Origin: Orthonyx spaldingii
Taxonomy: Eukaryota; Chordata; Aves; Passeriformes; Orthonychidae
DNA: 64,000 nt
Assembly (NCBI GenBank): GCA_013397795.1
Contig: VZTJ01003847.1
Location: 645,905-709,904 of the forward strand
Direction: 5' to 3'
Shown here: positions 45,730 through 58,920 of the stretch, in pieces
Layout of the letters: each line of letters starts with the position of its first letter
Position numbering within the stretch: the first letter of the stretch is position 1
Notes under the pieces: generated by a model
What the model saw: only the letters and a program-made list of their open reading frames with translations
What the model was told of the DNA's origin: nothing
The model's database searches: none
Translations under genes and position numbers: made by a program

Positions 45730-48700
45730 AAACAACAGCTTCACCTGTATCTGATGCCATCAGTTGTAGATCAGAGTGAGGTGACTGCAGGAAGTATGGA
45801 AAAGGCTGTATCACTGTCAGCAAAGGCTCAGTCTGGTCACTAGGACGTGCTGACCTGCAGTTGGGAGTGGAAAGTGAAAATCTGCAAATCAGTTTTGGGG
45901 AAGGCCTGATTTATAGGCTTTTCATGCCACTTTGATATTTTTTTAAATGCTTTTAAAAATCTTTTTTAATGCAAGGAAATCTGTCTTGTTGGATTAGTCG
46001 GAGAACAACTGGAGTCCAGCTAGTCCCAGCTAAAATAAACACTGTAATGATTTGTTGCAGTAGAATTATTGCAGGAGATCTTGAACTTGCTCAGGCAGAA
46101 ATCAAAATATGCTGCTAAAGTCCTTCATTGGTGCAGCCAAAGCAGCTGATGGCTGTTTTTTCTGCTAGACCATTGCAAAATAAATAGTGTGTTAAGAGTT
46201 CTCAGAAAGGGCTACCTTGGGGAAAGCTCCAAGGAAGCACACCCTCAGGCATTTCTTTTATAGCTTGTGTTTTTTTGGTTTTTTTTTTAAGTCTGCTCTA
46301 CATAATTATTTTCCCAGTGATCACATGGAAATGTTATGAATACAGAAACTTGTTCTTATTGGTTACGCAAATCACTCCTGCAAACTTGTATCAACAGCCA
46401 TTCCCATATTGCCGTGGTTACATACTTATCAAAGTTTGACCTTTCATTACTAAAAAATCCTGTTCCAACATAGCGTTCAATTTAGGAGAAAAGCCCCAAA
46501 CAAACAAGTTTTATTTTCCTTTCAAAGATCAAATAAGGTCACTACAGTCTTTTCAGGAAGCCGGCCAATATTTGCATTGCAATAATGCAATTTACTTACA
46601 GCAGGCAAACTTTCTTGACCTGTGTTTTTCTGCTGCCCTCTGCAAAGCTGAAGCACCTTTGCAGGATTAACCATTTTGGACTGCAGCTTCTCTGCTGCCT
46701 CCTAAATGCAGAAAAAGCCATTAATATCACCTGGCCTGACTTTAGCAGAACAGTGGGCCCAAGCTGGGAACACTTTGTGAGGTACCTAGGCTTCAGGCTT
46801 TTGCACTGAGTGCTGCCAGCTGGAGGTACTGGGCACATTTCCTGCTCCTCCAGTAACTGATACTGGTACAGGGACCTTCAGTGAGTGCAGAGCATTTAGT
46901 GTCTACTCTTGCTGACCTGGGAAGCAACCCAGGTCCAGATCTGTCTGTTGCCATCTATCTGGTAGAAGGAAAGAGGAAAAGATAAGCAAGCTTTTGCTTC
47001 CCAGCACTGCCTTGGACGGCAGGAGATTTGAACATCCCCTTCGTACACAAAAGAAAACTTTATCTCTTCCTAGAAGGGCTGGAGCAAAATGTGTCTCCTG
47101 CCCCTGCAGGCTGGGCTGCTGGAGCAGCTCCCCACTGCCTGCCTGCATGCAGAGGCATCAAAGCAAATGCACCAGGGCCAGCTTTGTGGCATGGCTGTGG
47201 CTCTGAGAAGGGTGCTAGTGTGGACTGAGACCAGGGGAATTGCCACATGGCCTGGCTTGGAGGGGTCCAGAGTACAGGTTGCAGAGCCAGGGCTGGCCAG
47301 GCAGGGCAGGGGCAAGGGCAGTCTGCTGACCAGCCCATCTTTTGCTCCAGTGCTGCTCCTGATCTTTTTTCACTTCTGGGTTTGTTGCCCCTCTTGTGGC
47401 CTTGGTAGAACAGACTGGCATTCCTGTTCACAGTGAGAAGCATTTTCACATAACAAGGTTTGTTGATAGCAGAGTCTGCACAAGGCCTTACAAAGGTCTT
47501 ACAAAAGGCTGGAACTGTGCTGGCAAAAAACCTGTAGAGCAGAAAACCACTGAATTTCAAAGCAGCAAAGCAGGAGCATGGGCAATGCATGAGACATCAC
47601 AGGCCATGAGACAGCAAATGACACCAGTCATCCATTCCCAGCCCGGCTGCAGCTCCCTCTCCTGAGGCCAGGTCAGGCTGGAGCTGCTGCCCAGGAAAGC
47701 CTTCTCCTGCTGGCTCCCTGCACAAGAAGGGCTGTTTGGAAACAATGGATAATAGAGGAAGTGTTTTCCCAGATAAGCCCAAATAAATACATGAATGAAC
47801 TTCCTCTGCACAATATCACAGGGCAGAGAGGGTTTGCTGTGTGGCCAGGATGAATTCATTTCTGTTTGCAAGAGAATGCTTTCTGAGGAAGGGGACAGTG
47901 GGACTCCTTGTGGGGGTGGAACTTTGGAGAAGAAGTCTGCTTGGAAAAGGTGCCAATGCTGATATCACCTTGCTGCCATGGTGCAAATTAAGAGCTATTA
48001 ATTTTCCTGCACTTGATTGTGTAATTGCACTGCAGGGCCTTTTGAATGCTGCATTTAAATGAGTCTGCAATTGGAAATAATGAAGGTTAAAACCCTCTTA
48101 CATGATGATTTTATGATCAAATTAGTTCCTTTGACCCAGAAAGCAGCCATGGTAGCAATGAGCTCTGCATTTAGAGTAAGACTGTAGACTTGAGGTGTTG
48201 TTCAGAGCTAGCTTTAGGAAGGTACAGCCACACAAAGTGACTGAATTTCAAAGTCAAAAAGGCCTGGCACACCAGGACAGAGGCTGGGCAGGAACCTGGT
48301 GTGAGAGGAAGAGCTGCAAACAGAGCAGGCAGCAAGGCAGCTCTGCTGAGGGTCACAGTATCAAAATTAGGTGACCCCACGAGGTGAAAGCCATTGGATA
48401 CTGGGGGCATGCTGCATATCCCATCCTGCTTTTAGTCATCTTGAATGTCTGTCTGTTCATAACTAATACCAAGGAGGGCTTTGGCTAATCCAAAGCAGCA
48501 TTATTCTGTTTTTACTCTTAATTTGTAGCTGGCAAGTTAGTTATTAAGACTTTCCCTTAGTTATAGGGACTTAGGGACTCTACTTTTATCTCCTTAGGCT
48601 GGTGTTTCAAAGTTGCCTTTAGCTTCAGGACCTCAGCTAACTTCTGCCCTGCCTGTCCTACCCACAGCTGGCCTTGGACACCTCTGGGAGTTCAACTTGT

Positions 48701-49499
48701 CACTCTTCAGCCTGTGCATTAAGGAGGCGCTGGTAAGAATTTTCTTTCTTTCAGTCCTGATTGGAAGTGATCTGGATGCTGCAAAGGGCTGCTATGAACA
48801 GAGCTGTGGTGTCCCAGCCTTGCCATGCCCATTACCTGTCTGGCCAGGGAGAGTCCTTCCCTCTGGCATGGAGCACGCCCTGACATGGTGGATGCAGGAG
48901 GCTTTGAACCGCAGAGCATGCAGAAACACTCTAATCTTCACCCTTCCAGGGTGGCTAAGAAGTGGGTGGGTGTAGGAAAACATGATCTGAAGGTTCCTGG
49001 CTGCTCTGGGCAGTGAAGCAGCACTGAGCAAGGCTTTGACAGCTTCAACATGGTTGCCTGTTCCAACAGGGAACAAGGCTCTGGGACATATGTGACTGCC
49101 AGCTTGTGTATCAGCATCCTTGAGGATGACATCCCAGCACTCCAGGCTCTGTCACACACAGCGTGCCCCTCAGCTGCTCACACATGGATGCCACCACCAG
49201 CATAGTCCCTTTAGTTCTAAGATCCAGGTCTGAACGGTTTTCAAGCTTTCCCCTGGCTCTGTCCCAGTGAACTTGCAGACTTTCTCAGCCTTCTTTCCTT
49301 GCACTGTCTTGCCTGAGCCTCCCTTGGCTCTTTGAGAGCCCTCTCCTCTGTGTCTGCAGCCATCTGCAGCCTCTCTGGGTCTCTGTGCTTCATCATCTCC
49401 CATCTGGAACTCATCTTGGTGCTCTCACATCTTGCTGATGTTCAGCATCATCTGTGCTCCAGAAGGAGAGACTGCAAATGCTTCCCCTGGGACCAGCAG

Positions 49500-49531
49500 A
49501 GTTTTTTTGGGTTTTTTTGGTTTTTTTGTTT

Positions 49532-49566
<35 letters not shown>

Positions 49567-49575
49567 TGTGTGTGT
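49500..49575 (+). repeat. Poly-T and (TG)n microsatellite
   Basis: G-interrupted T runs, then an uninterrupted run of about 24 T, followed by about 11 TG units. On the minus strand it reads (CA)n then poly-A, so it could be the A-tail of an old insertion, but no element body is recognised beside it. Confidence 0.9.
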
Positions 49576-50553
49576 ATCGTCTCTGCCTAGCATGGATGTA
49601 CATTTCCCCCCAACTGCAGTGTTTGCTTGATGATTAGGGCAATGCAGGACATAGTGGAGAGGGTGGAGACTCCCCAGCAGCTCTAAATGCACTCTGACCA
49701 TTCCTCCTTTCTCCCAGATTGCATTGCCATTTACACAGAGTCCCCACATTCAGCTCAGGGGCCTTCCTAGACCAGTCTCCTGGGCTGAAAGCTGACACTG
49801 GCAAGCCATGTAAGCTGAAGCCCTTGATTTGCTTTAGCTGATGGAACAGCTTTTCTCTGTCCTCCTGTCTATTACACCTCCTGATGAGATTCTGGTATGC
49901 CATGTGGCCAGGGGACAGCAGGGAGGATTACTGGTAGGACTCACAGAGACATCGGCTCCTGTGGAGAGCGATTAGCAACTCAACATACACTCCTGGCTCC
50001 CGAGAGCCTTCGGGAGGCTGATTAGGGCACTGCAGAAATTTATATATATTCATGTCTGGGAGCACGCGAGATCAGAGTGGCAGCAGTATCTGAGTGCATG
50101 GGCAGGGGACGGGAGCAACATTTTTCAGACGGTTTGCATCTGATGGGAGGGGGGACGGTCACTCCTAGCTCTAGTTGTATTACACTGACACTGTTGTGCT
50201 TAATGTAAAGAGCTGAAAATCCCCGTCCGAGCGTGGCCACAGCCACCAGGGCACAGTGGGTGCTGGACAGGGTAGCATAGCCAGGGAGTTCTCTGCCCGG
50301 GCCTGGGGCGCTCCTCTGCCCACCCCTCACAAGCGCCTGGTACCTCTTTCGGCAGCGCTTTGCCTTCAGGCCGGGATCTCCCTGCCTCCACCGAAACGCT
50401 GAGTGCTCAGCAAGGGATTTTCCAGCTCTGTTGGGAAGAACGGAACAGCCCAGCTCTGTCCGATGAGGAGTTTCATCTTCAGGCGCCCGCCACGCAGCGG
50501 GGATGGGACGCGAGGCTGGGCTGGGGCTGGGCTGGCTTTGGCTTGAGGGGATC

Positions 50554-50662
50554 GCCTCGGCTCGGAGCGGCTCGGCTCGGCTGGGTTCGGCTCGGCTCCA
50601 CTCGGCATGGCTCGGCTCTGTTCGGCAGGGCTCCGCTCGGTTCTGCACTCGGACTGTGCCGC
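50554..50662 (+). repeat. GC-rich CGGCT minisatellite-like tract at the VASH2 5' end
   Basis: Degenerate tandem repeats of a CTCGGCTCGG unit (5- and 10-base periods) inside a CpG island, just left of the large gap. Frames through it give RAEPS- or GSARL-type repeats that are artefacts of the tandem DNA. Confidence 0.85.
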
Positions 50663-50734
50663 CTGGTTGTGGTAGCTCGTGCCGCCCGGCAGGGGGCGCC
50701 TCCCGCCGGCGTCTCGGCCAGTGGCGGCCCGCCC

Positions 50735-51176
50735 NNNNNNNNNNNNNNNNNNNNNNNNNNNNNNNNNNNNNNNNNNNNNNNNNNNNNNNNNNNNNNNNNN
50801 NNNNNNNNNNNNNNNNNNNNNNNNNNNNNNNNNNNNNNNNNNNNNNNNNNNNNNNNNNNNNNNNNNNNNNNNNNNNNNNNNNNNNNNNNNNNNNNNNNNN
50901 NNNNNNNNNNNNNNNNNNNNNNNNNNNNNNNNNNNNNNNNNNNNNNNNNNNNNNNNNNNNNNNNNNNNNNNNNNNNNNNNNNNNNNNNNNNNNNNNNNNN
51001 NNNNNNNNNNNNNNNNNNNNNNNNNNNNNNNNNNNNNNNNNNNNNNNNNNNNNNNNNNNNNNNNNNNNNNNNNNNNNNNNNNNNNNNNNNNNNNNNNNNN
51101 NNNNNNNNNNNNNNNNNNNNNNNNNNNNNNNNNNNNNNNNNNNNNNNNNNNNNNNNNNNNNNNNNNNNNNNNNNNN
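50735..51176. other. Assembly gap (442 N)
   Basis: Run of N that removes the VASH2 start codon and N-terminal codons. Any open frame drawn across it is not real evidence. Confidence 1.
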
Positions 51177-54100
51177 CAGGAGCAGCAGCGGGACGGCGGC
51201 TCGATCTTCCTGGTGAACAAGAGCGGCTTCCCCATGGACGGGCAGACCTGGGAGCGCATGTGGGGGCACGTGGAGCGAGTGCACCCCGACGGCGGCGCCG
51301 TGGCCGCGGCCATCCGGAGCGCCGCCCGCCTCGCTCGGGTAAGGCGAAGCCCCCGTGTGTCCCCTCGCGCGGACGGCGCGGGTGACAGAGCCCGAGGTCT
51401 GCGGTTCGGCGCTGCCGCGTTCTGTGCTCCTGGGCCGGGCGGAAGGGTGGGACACCTCCGCCCGGAGGATGCTCTCGGAGCACCGGGGAGAAGGATGGGG
51501 CATCTGCTGTCCGAAAGCGCCCAGAACCGGGTACGGGGGCTGCGGGGTGCGTAGGGGTTGCAGTTGGTGTCCTGGGGAACAAGTAGGAGGAAAATGACTC
51601 CTTTTAGCTTGGGGAGAATAAAGCAGAAAACAAGAGTTAAAAGAAATCTTCAGGGACTGAGTGAAGCACTTTGTGCAATTTAAAATAGATTTTTCTTTTC
51701 CTTTTGGAACGCAGACGTTTCCTAAAACACAGCCTTGGTCCTCAAATGTAACAAGGGATTTAAAACTCAGACATTTCATTTCCAGTATGTGGAAAGATTC
51801 CAAATGTTTTCGTCTTGTATGTTCCTCAGTATAAGCCCCAAACAGCTCTGCCTCACCCAAGTCTTTTTCCTCCAGCCAGCAAATAAAATGTTGATGTCTG
51901 CTGTTGTTCCAAGGCTTCCCGACACTGTGCTGCATTACTGATCACAATGTCTTTAACACTCTCTGCTTTGGCTTACTTTGAGCTTGATTCACTCCTCACA
52001 TCGAGCAACATTAATCTGAGCTGACCACTGAAGTCTGGCTTGATTCATAGTCTTCTGCGTGCTGGGGTGTGGTGGTTGGGCTGCTGTTGTCATGGTCCAG
52101 GCTGTCAGTGACACTGACATGAACAGTATGCCTGTTCTTTACGTGGAGTAGAAAGGAAATTCCGTGCACAGGGAAGTTGAAAGCTCATTGAGTAGGGCTG
52201 TATTTAGAAGGTGCTTGTGAAATAAGATACAGGCTGAAAAGGCCTTTCAACTCTCTTCTGCAATGTTTAGTACAGTGCAGGTGCAGAAGGGGTGATCTCG
52301 CTCAACTCTCCTCTCCTTGTGCTGTAACCAGCCTTTGTTTGGATGGAGGAGCATATCCAGCTAAAGAATAATCAGGTTATGCTGAGTTTGCGGTTCCTTG
52401 GTGTGGTTCCTCTTGCACTTACACAAGCACTTGAGGTGGAAATGCAGGGGCAGAGAGAGGGCAGAACTTCTTGTTTCAGCAGCCTGAGCAGCTTATGCCA
52501 GTCTAGATGGCCTGCAAACCTGTTTGATGTTAAGAGATGGCAGAGCATGTGCTAGACTTGACTTTCATCCTTTCCCAGCTCCAGGGCGCGTAACTTTTAC
52601 TGGTGATACCCATGGTGACTGACATGCATCTGGTGAGAGACATGCCAGTGGCTCCAGTGTGCTGGCCTGCACACTCTGTTCCTGTGGGAATGTCCCGGAG
52701 GGCATTGCCCATGGCTTCTTCCTCAGTGCCACAGCACTGGGCTGACTCTCTGTAGCAGCTGTTGAAGCTGGGCAGAAGAAAAAATGTTTTGAAATCTGCC
52801 TGGTCGAATCATTTGATGTTGATGATCAGCAGAGAGTGCTGTAGGAGTTGTACTCTTCCAGCACTGCTTAGAAGCAAAATCCCTGTTACAGTGATTAATT
52901 TCTTCAAGGGCAGGAGGACCTGGTACCTACAGTGGAGGAGCACTGTGACTAAGTGGCTCTTGCTGGCTAAGTGTGGGACCTCTGGGGTCAGAGCGTAGTT
53001 TGAGGACTACCTGGTACCTTATAAGGGCCAACACAGTTCCGGTGGGCAAATGAAAGTTAGGAGCAGGTTTTTTTGGCACAACGTGGTAGTGGATTGCTAA
53101 AGTTTTGATGGTAATTTCTGGGTCAGAGTAGGACTGTGAGGGGAGACTTGTTCTTTAAATGGTGGTACAAATTTTTTAAATTGGCTTGTGCTGCTGGGTA
53201 TGTGTCACCCTGCAAAAGACCAGGTACTGGTGATGTGGAATGATGTGCCTGTGAGAAGATGATTTGTAATCTGCTTGCATTGATAGTTGGTTCAGGCTGA
53301 GTGGCGTGTGCAACTGCTCCATTTCTGCATCTGATCTGTTCTTAATCCCTAGTGATGGGAGAGAGTTTTCATCCCCTCCCCAAGAAGCTCTACTTGATTG
53401 CTCTAATCATCTTGGTATTAGTCTCAGCAATCATACACGCAGGGTGGTAAGTAGCTTCTTACTGCGTCGGTGAGGTTGTCCTGACTGGAACAAATGCAAA
53501 CTGCAGAGGTGCTGGCTTGTCTGCAAGGGCAGTTTTGGAACATGTGGGGTCCTGCCTCTGACTGTTGGCTTGAGCTCTGGGAATAGTGCGGGTTCACGGT
53601 TTGGAAGGGCTGTACAATCCTTTACCTGTGTTGTGATCGTGGAGATACATGGAGATCTTAATAAATTAAACCCCTCAGCAGCTTTGAGGACTCTTGCCTG
53701 TCAGCTTCATCCGTGCTGAGTAACAGTGTGCTTGCAGGGGGAGCTAGTAAAAAGTGGCTTTTTGGTCATTAAGTGAGACGGTGGAATCGGGCAAAACAAT
53801 TTCACACAGGATATCTGTGGTGAACTGAGACTACTGCATTTCCAGCCATGAGATGACAATCTCCAGCTCTGACATGTGGTCTTGCACTGTAGCAACTCTA
53901 CTGTCTGGAGCTGCTATTTCGTGGAAAGACTGATATAAGGTCAAGGCTTTTCACCTGACTCATCTCTGAATTTCACTTGCTTTACAAATTCATGGGCTGT
54001 AGTGCTGTGTTTGCATTTCCTCTTGCTGTCCATGACCTCCTGCTACAAAGTCTTGGTTGCTCCTTGCTGCTGTGGATGCATACCAGGAGCTGGAGGGCTG

Positions 54101-57100
54101 CAGCCTCACTCACAACAATGCTGTGCTTTCCTTCACTTGTGGTATTGTGCAGCCCTGGCTTCTGCTCTGTGCTGGGTGGGTGCCCAGGCTCGGTCCTCCT
54201 GCAGCTGGGGCTGGAATCAGGGAGGGAAAAATGTTTGGAAGGAGTAGGAGTGGCGTGTGGCTCCCCACTGCCTGGCTTGGCTGGCAGCATGGTGTGTGTA
54301 CTGTCTGCACAGGAGAGATGAGGGCAGTGCTGTCCTATGTGGGCTCAGGCTGATGGATGCTTCACCCTCCTTGCCTGAGATCTGGAGGGGCTCAAGCCTG
54401 CTGGCACAGCAGGCCTGCTGAGGTAACTGAAATATGAGCCAGCCCGTGGGAAAACCCTGGTTCTCTTTACCAGACTATGCTCTGGTGTCTTGACACGATC
54501 ATCCTCCTTGGATGATGTGACCACCCACATGTTGTGATCACATCATGTTGGAGATGGGGAGTACCTCACCTGGAGGGTGGCCACAGGTTACAGGAAGGGC
54601 TGTGTCTGTTCTCACTGGTGCTGTCCCTATGGGATACTGTCCTGGGTTCCACAGCTGGGGGACGGCTGGGAAAAGGATGAAATCCCCACCTCTGGAGCAG
54701 CCAGGTCTTTGGCTGGGACTCCCATTGCCTTGGTGTGTTGTGTAAGTGCAGTATATTCACCTAGAGCTTCTATATCTTTGAAGCAAAGGATTGAGTATAT
54801 TGGAGCAGAAATGGCAACCCTGGGAAGGTGTGACAGCCCTGCCATAATTCCCTTTGTCAGCTCTTTACTGCTTCTGAAACTTGAGCCTTATCTGGTGTGT
54901 TGAGTCCAGGTCTGCCTTCATGCTGGAAGGGACAGGTGAATAATTCATCCAGACCAAAGGGGCTGGGCGAGAAGGGAGGCCGTGAAACCAAAAAGATGCC
55001 TCTAATGAAGAGCTTAGGCATGAAAATCGTGATTAAGAAGCACTAATGAGTCTTGCTCATAACTCCCACTGGTGAGAGGAGAAAGCCCATGTGTGCAGGC
55101 GCCCGTGTAGCACTAGGATGGCGGGAGCGAGCTGGAAGCCTCGCCATCTGCTTGCCACTTACAGTATGTTTCTGTGTGCCAGCAGTGTAGGAGTCTGGTT
55201 TGGTTTTTTTGTCCCCCCCTTCTCTGAGGTGTATTTGATTGTAGTAGCTGGCTGTGTGTGGTAAATGCAGGTTTGGTCACCTTGGGATTACTGGTGCTTG
55301 CTCTCTGAAGACAAACACACAGTCTTAGTGGAGGTGGAAACTGGAAAGTCTCTGTGGCAGAGATGGCTCCATACCACCTTGAACTTGCTGTTCTTACCTG
55401 TAACTGCTGACTTGAAGTGTATTTAGACAGTGATATGACACTTCATGAGCTTTAAACTATGGTTATGATGATGTGGGGCCACAGACGCTTTTCTTTGCAC
55501 CTTGTCACGGCTCCCCAAATTGCTGGTTCCTGAATTAGAATCTGCGTTAACATTCAAATAAACTGTTTCCTCCACTGTGTTTGTGAGAATTGTGCTAACT
55601 TCTTTTTAGCCGTGCTGCCCACTTTAATATCTGCTGACCCCATATTTTGCAGTCTCACCCCTAAAATAAGTGGATTTGGGACAAGGCTGTGCCTCTTTCC
55701 TGCACAGCTGCAGGCTCAGGAGCCAAATAGCTGTGGGGATTAAATGTGGATTCAGGGCCCGCCTTCTTAAAATGCTTAGGCACAAGCAGATGTCTTATGA
55801 GATTTTGGAAAAATCCCATTATGTTGCCAGTCTATATCTTTAAGTGTCTTAATGTCATTAAATATTTGGGTCCCAGGTGGTCTTCTAGGTACCATGTTCT
55901 CCCTCCCCAGCAAGCATGCTGCAGACACACGACAGATGGGAAATTATGCAGCCTGGGATCCTTGTCTCCTTTTATTTTTCTCTTGTGGTAAAGGAGGCCA
56001 AAAATTAAACTTGAAATGGCTTCCTGGGGAATGGAGAACAGTGAAGTCAATGCTGGGACTCTGCTCATCCAAACTGCCTTGTGCTGGGGGGGAAAAATGG
56101 GAAGCATAGGCTTTCTGTGCTGGACTGCCTGCCTGCGTAGAGTGGTGTTTGAGGGATGCAGGCAGCTCTGATGATCAGCCTGCCACAGCCTCTGTGTGCA
56201 GGGACAGGGCTGGCTCTGGTGTTGGGGCATCCCCTGTGGTCAGCAGGATGACTTTGCCTGCTGCTTGAGTTCACATGGGTTTAAGCCATCTGTGCTGCCG
56301 CGTTGTGTTGCACTAAGCGCATGCCACTGCTCGAGTAAATCACTTATCTGCTCTGCGGGGGAGCGGTGGCTGTCTAACCTCTTTATCTCTTTTCTTGTGT
56401 CCAGCCCTCAGTGCCGCCAGTGCCAAACTACAAGCTCTCCATGTCAATCCCAGAATGGCTCCAGGCAATACAGACCTACATGAAGATGCTGCAGTATCCT
56501 TCTCACCCTTGTGGTCTCCAGAAAGAAGGCTAACTTGTGCCTGATGTGAATTAACAGAGGTTTACTGAAGCTTTAGCTGGTTGCAAGGGCTTGGGATCAT
56601 TTGGGGGTAAAAGGACGCCTCCAGGGATTTGTGATAGCACCAGCAGCACTGAGCTTGTCATAGCAGTCCTCTGGGAGATGTAATTAACTTCAAATGATAC
56701 TGAAAAATTTAACTGAAGTGACGTTAGTGGGAATAGAAGTGCTTATTTTGAAGTTGATTTATGAGGGTATTAGGATCAGATCGTGGTGCCTGGAGAAATA
56801 ATATGGCATCTAGTCATAAAGTGACTAAGAGAGAGCCAGTGTTGTGGCAAACCCTTTCTCCCTCTGCCGTGGCAGCCTGTGTGGGCTCCCTGAGGACTGC
56901 CTGTGTGCTCAGCCTGCAGGAAGTGCTTGTCATTGGGGTGAGGGGCACAAGCAGCTGTCCTGACCCCAGGGTGGGCAGGCTTGCATGTGACACACAAACT
57001 GATCAAAGGAATCTCCCTTCCAGGTGTCCCACCTTGTTTGGGGGATTCGTCAGGGATCTACATGTCTGCCTGGCTTCTCTGTCACTGTCCCATGCCCAAT

Positions 57101-58920
57101 TCCTGGTTGCTTCCATTGCTGACAATTTCAGAGAAGGTTGCTGGCCCAGATGCTGCTCTTCTGTTTCCCGTTTTTTCTCAACTCTGCCTTTTTGTGTGCG
57201 TGTGTACGTGTGGGGATACTTTGTACGTGTACGAAGCTGTGGGGATGAGGAATGAGTGTAAAGTGCTGGTAAGAATTAAGAAAGTATATGGGTGGCAGCT
57301 GGAAGAACATCCAAAAATAGCAGGCGCGGTTAGCCTGCTGGGGAGTGGTGGTTGGGATCAAGGCGGCAGCCGGGCCTGGAGCTGCAGCAGCTGCCATGGG
57401 GAAAGAGGCTGGGGCCTGCCTGCTCTGCAGGGGAATGGTGCATTTCACTTCTTTATGTCAGCCACTTGGCCAGGACAAGAGGCTTATTGCTCGCTGGGAT
57501 TGTGCCAGAGAGGATACCCTGTCATACAGAGCTCCAAAAATGACGTTATTCCCCACCTCACCCCGCAGTGGTTTTGAAATCCTGCATTCTGCTACGTAGC
57601 AGGAGCAGGCCTTAGGCGCAGGGTTTTGATCTGTGTTCCGAAAAGCTTCAGTGTGGGCTGGGGAGCAGCATCTGGTCTTCCTTTGAGGGCTGAAAGAGGA
57701 TGTGTGCTTTGTTCAGAGCACCCTGAAAGGGCCTCATGAATTAGGTTTTGAAGGAGGGAAGTAAAGTCATGTTTGTGGAGAACTCTGAACTCTAACTGAA
57801 GTCAGCTCAGAGCATCCTGGTGGGATCTGGAGTTTTTATTTAGGCCACGGTTATACATCCAGCAGCTGTGCTATTTATGCCTTGCAAGCAACTCATTACA
57901 TCCATGGGGTCACCTGCTTCTGCCCTGGTATCTGCCTTGGTATTGCCAGCTTTACTGGAACGAACATTCTAATGGGAACAGAATTTGGGAACTAGGTTAG
58001 GAAAGAGATTCAACTGGAAAAGTAACTTAGCAAAAGTAAGGATGGTGTGATTTTTTTTTTTACAAAACTTTGTTGGGTTTTTTGTTTTGTTTTTGTTTTT
58101 ACTGAACAGATTGGTTTCCTGGTCTGATTTATTGCATTGCTTCTTGAACAGCAATGTTCAAGGGGCAGGGGAGAGGCTGCTTTTGGTGATGCTGCTGTAT
58201 GGCAGCCTGTGCTTCTGAGCAAGTGGTGCTGAGATTTGGTTGACTGTCTGCTGGCATAATTTGTGATGAACTTTTCTACTATCCTCATAGTGTTAACTAG
58301 TGAGCTTGAGTTGCACATAACTGAATGTTTTCATTTCAAGAGCATCGTATTTTTTAGAGAAGGATTTATATTTCCTAACTGTAAATGGATGCGCCTGCCA
58401 TGGTTTTGGTTAGACGTCATATGTGAGCCATGTGGCTCATCGAGTTAAAAGACTTCTAAAGGAAATAAGTTTTTTCAGACCATGGATTGTGGTGATAGGT
58501 TTGGGTAGGCTGTGAAAGCTTTCTCTTGCCCAAGTGGGAGACTTTTTTTCAAACTTGCAACCTAGTAGTGAGTGAGACCTAGTGGAAAAGAGAATTTATA
58601 ACCTCAAGTGTTAAATTTGAGTGTCATTTTAGATGGACAACCTTAATACCTAATCTGCACCTAGTGCTGTTAATAGATAATATAAAAAGACAAGTGAAAA
58701 GTTTGGCTTTATTTCATATGCCAGTGTTTCATACCTGAGAGTCAATGGCTTTTACTGCTTGTTTTGTGTTTCAACAGAAACTCAGAACTGAAATTCACCT
58801 TTGAGCAGTGTTATTTTATTGTTTGACTGTTCAAGTTACTTTCCTTTAACAGACAAAATACAGATACAATCACACGGGAACACAATTCTTCGAGATCAGA
58901 AAAACCAGACCTCTAAGTGG
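51177..58920 (+). CDS. VASH2: VASH2, vasohibin-2 tubulin carboxypeptidase (exons 1-3 partial; both ends missing)
   Basis: Vasohibin-2, with its partner SVBP, removes the C-terminal tyrosine from alpha-tubulin, and it is also described as an angiogenesis regulator. Visible coding exons: 51177-51338 (54 codons, start lost in the gap), 56405-56493 and 58864-58920, all with GT-AG junctions and matching phases (0, 2, 2). Exon 1 reads VNKSGFPMDGQTWERMW...HPDGG, exon 2 VPNYKLSMSIPEWLQAIQ, and exon 3 YNHTGTQFFEIRKTRPLSG. It is nearer VASH2 than VASH1 at NKSGFP, PNY-LSM-IP and EIRK, where VASH1 has NRGGLP, PTFQPST and EIKK. The Cys-His-Ser catalytic residues lie in later exons beyond base 64000; no further exon was found in 58.9-64.0 kb. 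Upstream sequence at 50.2-50.7 kb is CpG-rich and presumably holds the promoter. Confidence 0.94.
51339..56404 (+). other. VASH2 intron 1
   Basis: About 5 kb with several short overlapping frames on both strands and no recognised exon, repeat family or RNA gene. Confidence 0.75.
56494..58863 (+). other. VASH2 intron 2
   Basis: No exon recognised. The 198-codon frame at 56981-57577 overlaps other chance frames and lacks a domain. Confidence 0.75.

Larger units (their letters stand above)
40575..50200. other. FLVCR1-VASH2 intergenic DNA, no gene recognised
   Basis: About 9.6 kb without a supportable gene. It holds a G/T-rich tract (42.9-43.1 kb), a hairpin cluster (45.7 kb) and a poly-T/(TG)n microsatellite (49.5 kb). 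GC rises between 46.9 and 49.9 kb and several overlapping frames there reach 176 codons, but on both strands at once, as expected of chance frames in GC-richer DNA. Confidence 0.7.

Noticed and set aside
47060..47590. 176-codon minus-strand frame between FLVCR1 and VASH2
   Set aside because: Overlaps equally long frames on the other strand, with no domain; consistent with locally raised GC.
50040..51935. Very long minus-strand frame (631 codons) at the VASH2 5' end
   Set aside because: It exists only because the 442-base gap was read as open; flanking parts are GC-rich tandem repeat and antisense of VASH2 exon 1.
56981..57577. 198-codon frame in VASH2 intron 2
   Set aside because: No domain, overlapping frames on both strands, and exons 2 and 3 splice in phase without it.
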